Shown here one piece after another: positions 33,601 to 33,912 of a stretch of 33,912 bases of DNA. Source of the stretch: a virus; IMG/VR virus record IMGVR_UViG_3300048026_001351, positions 1-33,912 of that record; one strand, given 5' to 3'. The position numbers and the translations under genes were made by a program. A model generated the notes under the pieces. It was not told where the DNA came from, did no database searches, and saw nothing but the letters and a program-made list of their open reading frames with translations. Numbering within the stretch: position 1 is the first letter of the stretch; each line of letters begins with the position of its first letter.

Positions 33601-33912
33601 TAGGTGGATTTAATAATGATAGCGGATTTACAAACGATGATGAACTCGATTCACTTATAGATGGTACAAAAACAGGTGGTTCATTTATAAATGCTAAAAC
33701 AATTGCTTCACCTATAATAGCCGGTGTAGATGGATATTTTCAAAATACATTTAAAGTTGGTAATGAAGGTATAACATTAGATGGTTCAAATAAACAAATT
33801 TATATAGGTGCCGGAAATTATGGTCAAGGTGATACTGGTTTTTATGTAGATTTTGAAGGTAATTTTTCATTAGGAGATAAGTTTGTATGGAATGGTTCTG
33901 TATTAAATATCT
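27696..33912 (+). CDS. Giant tail fibre/adhesin-like structural protein (3'-truncated by window edge)
   Basis: I followed the frame from ATG 27696 to the window end with no stop: at least 2072 residues. The N-terminus (YFRVSKFQETFTAGKNLFLM, then GVPDYYEGNSVV and GPAKITVLGELKEY) is a virion-attachment domain I recall from long fibre-like proteins of T4-like marine phages. The body is beta-rich with many Ser-Gly-Ser turns. A module around SGYNYVHIDYRTNR (nt 29649-29756) recurs as SGYNYIYLDYRTNR (nt 30798-30911). A short collagen-like run of five Gly-X-Y triplets (residues about 1688-1702) is followed by a sugar-binding-like GIYDNTRDYTV/VIYNNVFYLAV unit. The end carries three WNG/LNI repeats (from nt 33255). 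It probably contacts the host surface. The missing 3' end may hold the receptor-binding tip. Confidence 0.88.
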   Translation, partial: MACIVKIGNEFENLSGYNTFIKDKDPNSQYFRVSKFQETFTAGKNLFLMEGSQYLKESTAVKIEIVDVDGGTLYIEPGRGVPDYYEGNSVVLSAHIYDTMPVGPAKITVLGELKEYIDEEGILRPVPDDWKGTYNVKWEKDFYINKNIENSTPVIFYKRPTISIEETEGTIVQQDIPDVTQSGSVQGRADIPQIGTDIRTWRAGTLYRLEITDGPGFTGSIDENIISVPSLGYSATVKEVLNKNTVLVDKPYVVNNKIAEFPPSVYSSTFEFFDGRTTTDTIVTGSYQRLVFKNIETFAGNLDKVKIYRKSRSDISDFKFLEEVKVADITSDLLVDASSPAGEKSGGAGRFTPGTFTTSWTTSSIQISGSDTFVSFDDDLLYESIKINVPSSSQQTDPVNIVTNTEFDIFSNVDYQVSLKTLVSGSTTDTIPGEVTVVSQSVSTTTYYLYDPNVMQVYPVSFQTATGFNSILIQSASVDLTRNYIYDDTRLSFFDTPQNTTGSSITSVSSDYTYDANLSTSLTFDTTSGDWGTTSRVQTDANSNANVVSVSGSFGGVELIFNVWLDSGSYTIPMSGDPKDVSIYSEVYTSGSEELSLLSFENIGGDAKFYYYNSSTYLDELSSFRSSTEYELEAIDTGDYETPQAWHSSGTGSQVIIPYEQSGYNYVHIDYRTNRNIEPLNADLIDVQRLDRLNGDLLYGESYDITSINFNTGEIDFTDGTEADFSGTLNIQNGQLVLTIDGDTQYAYLVEADFNNSVMVFIGRIEVGDMEPSSTRYNIYDLFQLSGSSVQNTSTSSFVVPRVPTQGGDNLYTEAGYPLIKATVSNRDFLTPVFDSESGSLQFESPLEIPYIFRNDGGQVTDVYTFDSSSGQVYNASSVSSSSDVNSDSFVYDNVLVQQGFVPSGSIHSGISTVESNSVINQYVNLTTKQHDHLSGSVIVSLLTDSGSLSLPTGTGSVEYHIESFVSESGYLSGNTIWRNSMAFRNFNTDGMMFYNHSATSQSAVDAISGSLNYNIDSIDTNDFQTLPLNMLESGSQVILDFETSGSGYNYIYLDYRTNRTRQVLTADLEEIGLVSEIDGSPIGNAKDTLALSGSEATSITSASYFTQQVPPTTSSIFYDDVIDYPFFPATIPAGNYIGDKTQPGVTDSILNSPLNIPYVLNISDSTPNEVIVRRIDAIFTASSAYGSTGTFETSSAITSQSLVAPPIDVPKTLKLYITGSSGSVDFKEYLTEIQADKTYSSRTDISNIITSTYESSNARLGIEARGDGWQLSKLDLQPAKARGFSPKVFKTVQEEDRNLQDETFDYKFEMYDVNNNYIPVTLEETVRFTGGNKQTTGTLKLLSFETDRTAFRFYSGSIANPPFQQIRLVATKQNLEGAITYASAAFDTSGQYIDPSSYSGTYPGGMTSVGDNGGIVTIANFSGSDTNYQVGSIIYTASCDNRNEFETIFRLEDGQPIADLIVNNDRSVFTYRLSDGSLNPSEQNSTITVKRKNLASNAETITANSSSLSGSAPPLTLISDNSTTGVATYFLSGSTLDLSTGSVNYQFTASDSFGVQIDNVTSVTPISFLEGVVLYLTNERGVLPAFYSGVIPSASYQYTSGSTKLYVGGDEVVFDNGGGNNTYKITGVTGSGITPNEVNPTTNEYGGVPGTMGNESSSLEINVQYTDSIGESYDFGRTANFNLVREGEQGQPGLEGSNGPGLLFTGIYDNTRDYTVTTGSLARRDAVIYNNVFYLAVSESGPSTAAGLQHPSSSADYWSSLGTGSNFVAAGLAVFAESYVQNNINVGTNNSGSASAANITIAGGTNYPYISIDQGATTGTQGYNVGNGIFLGINGNTGTGSLSLESGLTNNELTWDGDTLNIRGNITVTNNEDFVFPSDTGSLVRNDQTSSLVNPTTFTPTTAAGTSDGLHLGSDKMGFVESGTYQTYMDDNGNFYLGGTSGALTWNGTNLNLDGGSITFTNQNSIDLGGFNNDSGFTNDDELDSLIDGTKTGGSFINAKTIASPIIAGVDGYFQNTFKVGNEGITLDGSNKQIYIGAGNYGQGDTGFYVDFEGNFSLGDKFVWNGSVLNI
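29649..30911 (+). repeat. Diverged intragenic repeat pair (YNY-DYRTNR module)
   Basis: Copy one is 29649-29756 and copy two 30798-30911, about 1.15 kb apart. Shared features are GSQVI, SGYNY, DYRTNR and a closing L-x-A-D-L. The copies differ at many bases, so this is an old protein-level duplication, not a recent DNA repeat. Confidence 0.7.
32757..32801 (+). repeat. Collagen-like Gly-X-Y run
   Basis: Five triplets, GEQ GQP GLE GSN GPG, lie inside the giant fibre gene. Such runs form short triple helices and imply that the fibre is a homotrimer at this point. Confidence 0.8.
33255..33911 (+). repeat. Three W(N/D)G-LNI repeats in the fibre gene
   Basis: LTWDGDTLNIRGNI (33255-33296), LTWNGTNLNLDGGSI (33528-33572) and FVWNGSVLNI (33882-33911) recur at about 273 and 354 bp. 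The last is cut by the window edge, so more copies may follow. Confidence 0.75.

Noticed and set aside
27696-33912. Diversity-generating retroelement acting on the fibre gene
   Set aside because: No reverse transcriptase gene and no template/variable repeat pair is visible in the window; the repeats seen are diverged protein modules.
1-33912. tRNA genes, rRNA, CRISPR arrays, insertion sequences, integrase or attachment sites
   Set aside because: I found no cloverleaf, spaced identical repeats, transposase or integrase motif while reading both strands; nothing suggests a prophage. A tool-based tRNA scan was not possible.

Overview
This AT-rich window is part of a virulent, T4-like (myovirus) phage genome, and its probable host is a marine member of the Bacteroidota (Flavobacteriia-like). 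The T4-like assignment rests on a gp25-type and a gp6-type baseplate wedge protein side by side, a gp61-type primase, a gp47/gp46 (Mre11/Rad50-like) recombination protein, and long tail-fibre-like genes. The host assignment is an inference from four observations. A Bacteroidota-type promoter (TTTG, 20 nt, TATCTTTG) precedes the primase. BACON-like domains and a GCTDPxAxNYN cysteine motif sit in a baseplate-region protein. One small exported protein has a flavobacterial-looking signal peptide. Many starts lack a Shine-Dalgarno sequence.

Layout. Positions 2-1348 hold the 3' part of a NodU/CmcH-type carbamoyltransferase. Positions 1350-2205 hold two small cargo-like units, each ending in a strong intrinsic terminator: an exported 110-aa protein preceded by three 11-bp-period TAACATT repeats, and a 77-aa two-helix membrane protein. 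Positions 2244-12400 form a baseplate/tail block: small conserved protein, OB-fold-like hub protein, two unknown structural proteins, gp25, gp6, a DNRLRE-like protein, a coiled-coil fibre-like protein and a polyproline/BACON protein. Positions 12440-21519 continue with a 1677-aa LamG-containing structural protein, three smaller virion proteins and a 62-aa protein. A 2OG-Fe(II) oxygenase is inserted between two paralogous structural genes. A sulfotransferase and a GIY-YIG protein follow (21530-22559). Positions 22670-27458 are a replication/recombination operon: primase, SGNH hydrolase and a single-chain Mre11-Rad50 fusion. A tiny minus-strand gene (27448-27609) encodes a ribbon-helix-helix-like protein. 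A giant tail-fibre gene starts at 27696 and runs off the right edge with at least 2072 codons.

Regulation. Two promoter classes can be read from the sequence. The replication operon has tandem, near-duplicate host-type promoters. Seven plus-strand units and the minus-strand small gene are instead preceded, 15-28 nt before the start codon, by the same 9-mer ATATTTATA in gene-sense orientation. The motif flips strand when the gene does, so it is a candidate phage-specific late promoter. The exported protein has neither; its triple direct repeat resembles a Pho-box or another OmpR/PhoB-family operator.

How the genes work together. The structural block builds the baseplate, tail fibres and receptor-binding surface. 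The 22.7-27.5 kb operon copies and recombines the genome. Scattered enzymes (carbamoyltransferase, 2OG-Fe(II) oxygenase, sulfotransferase, SGNH hydrolase) look like accessory modification functions. Functions are assigned from motifs read by eye; no database search was run.
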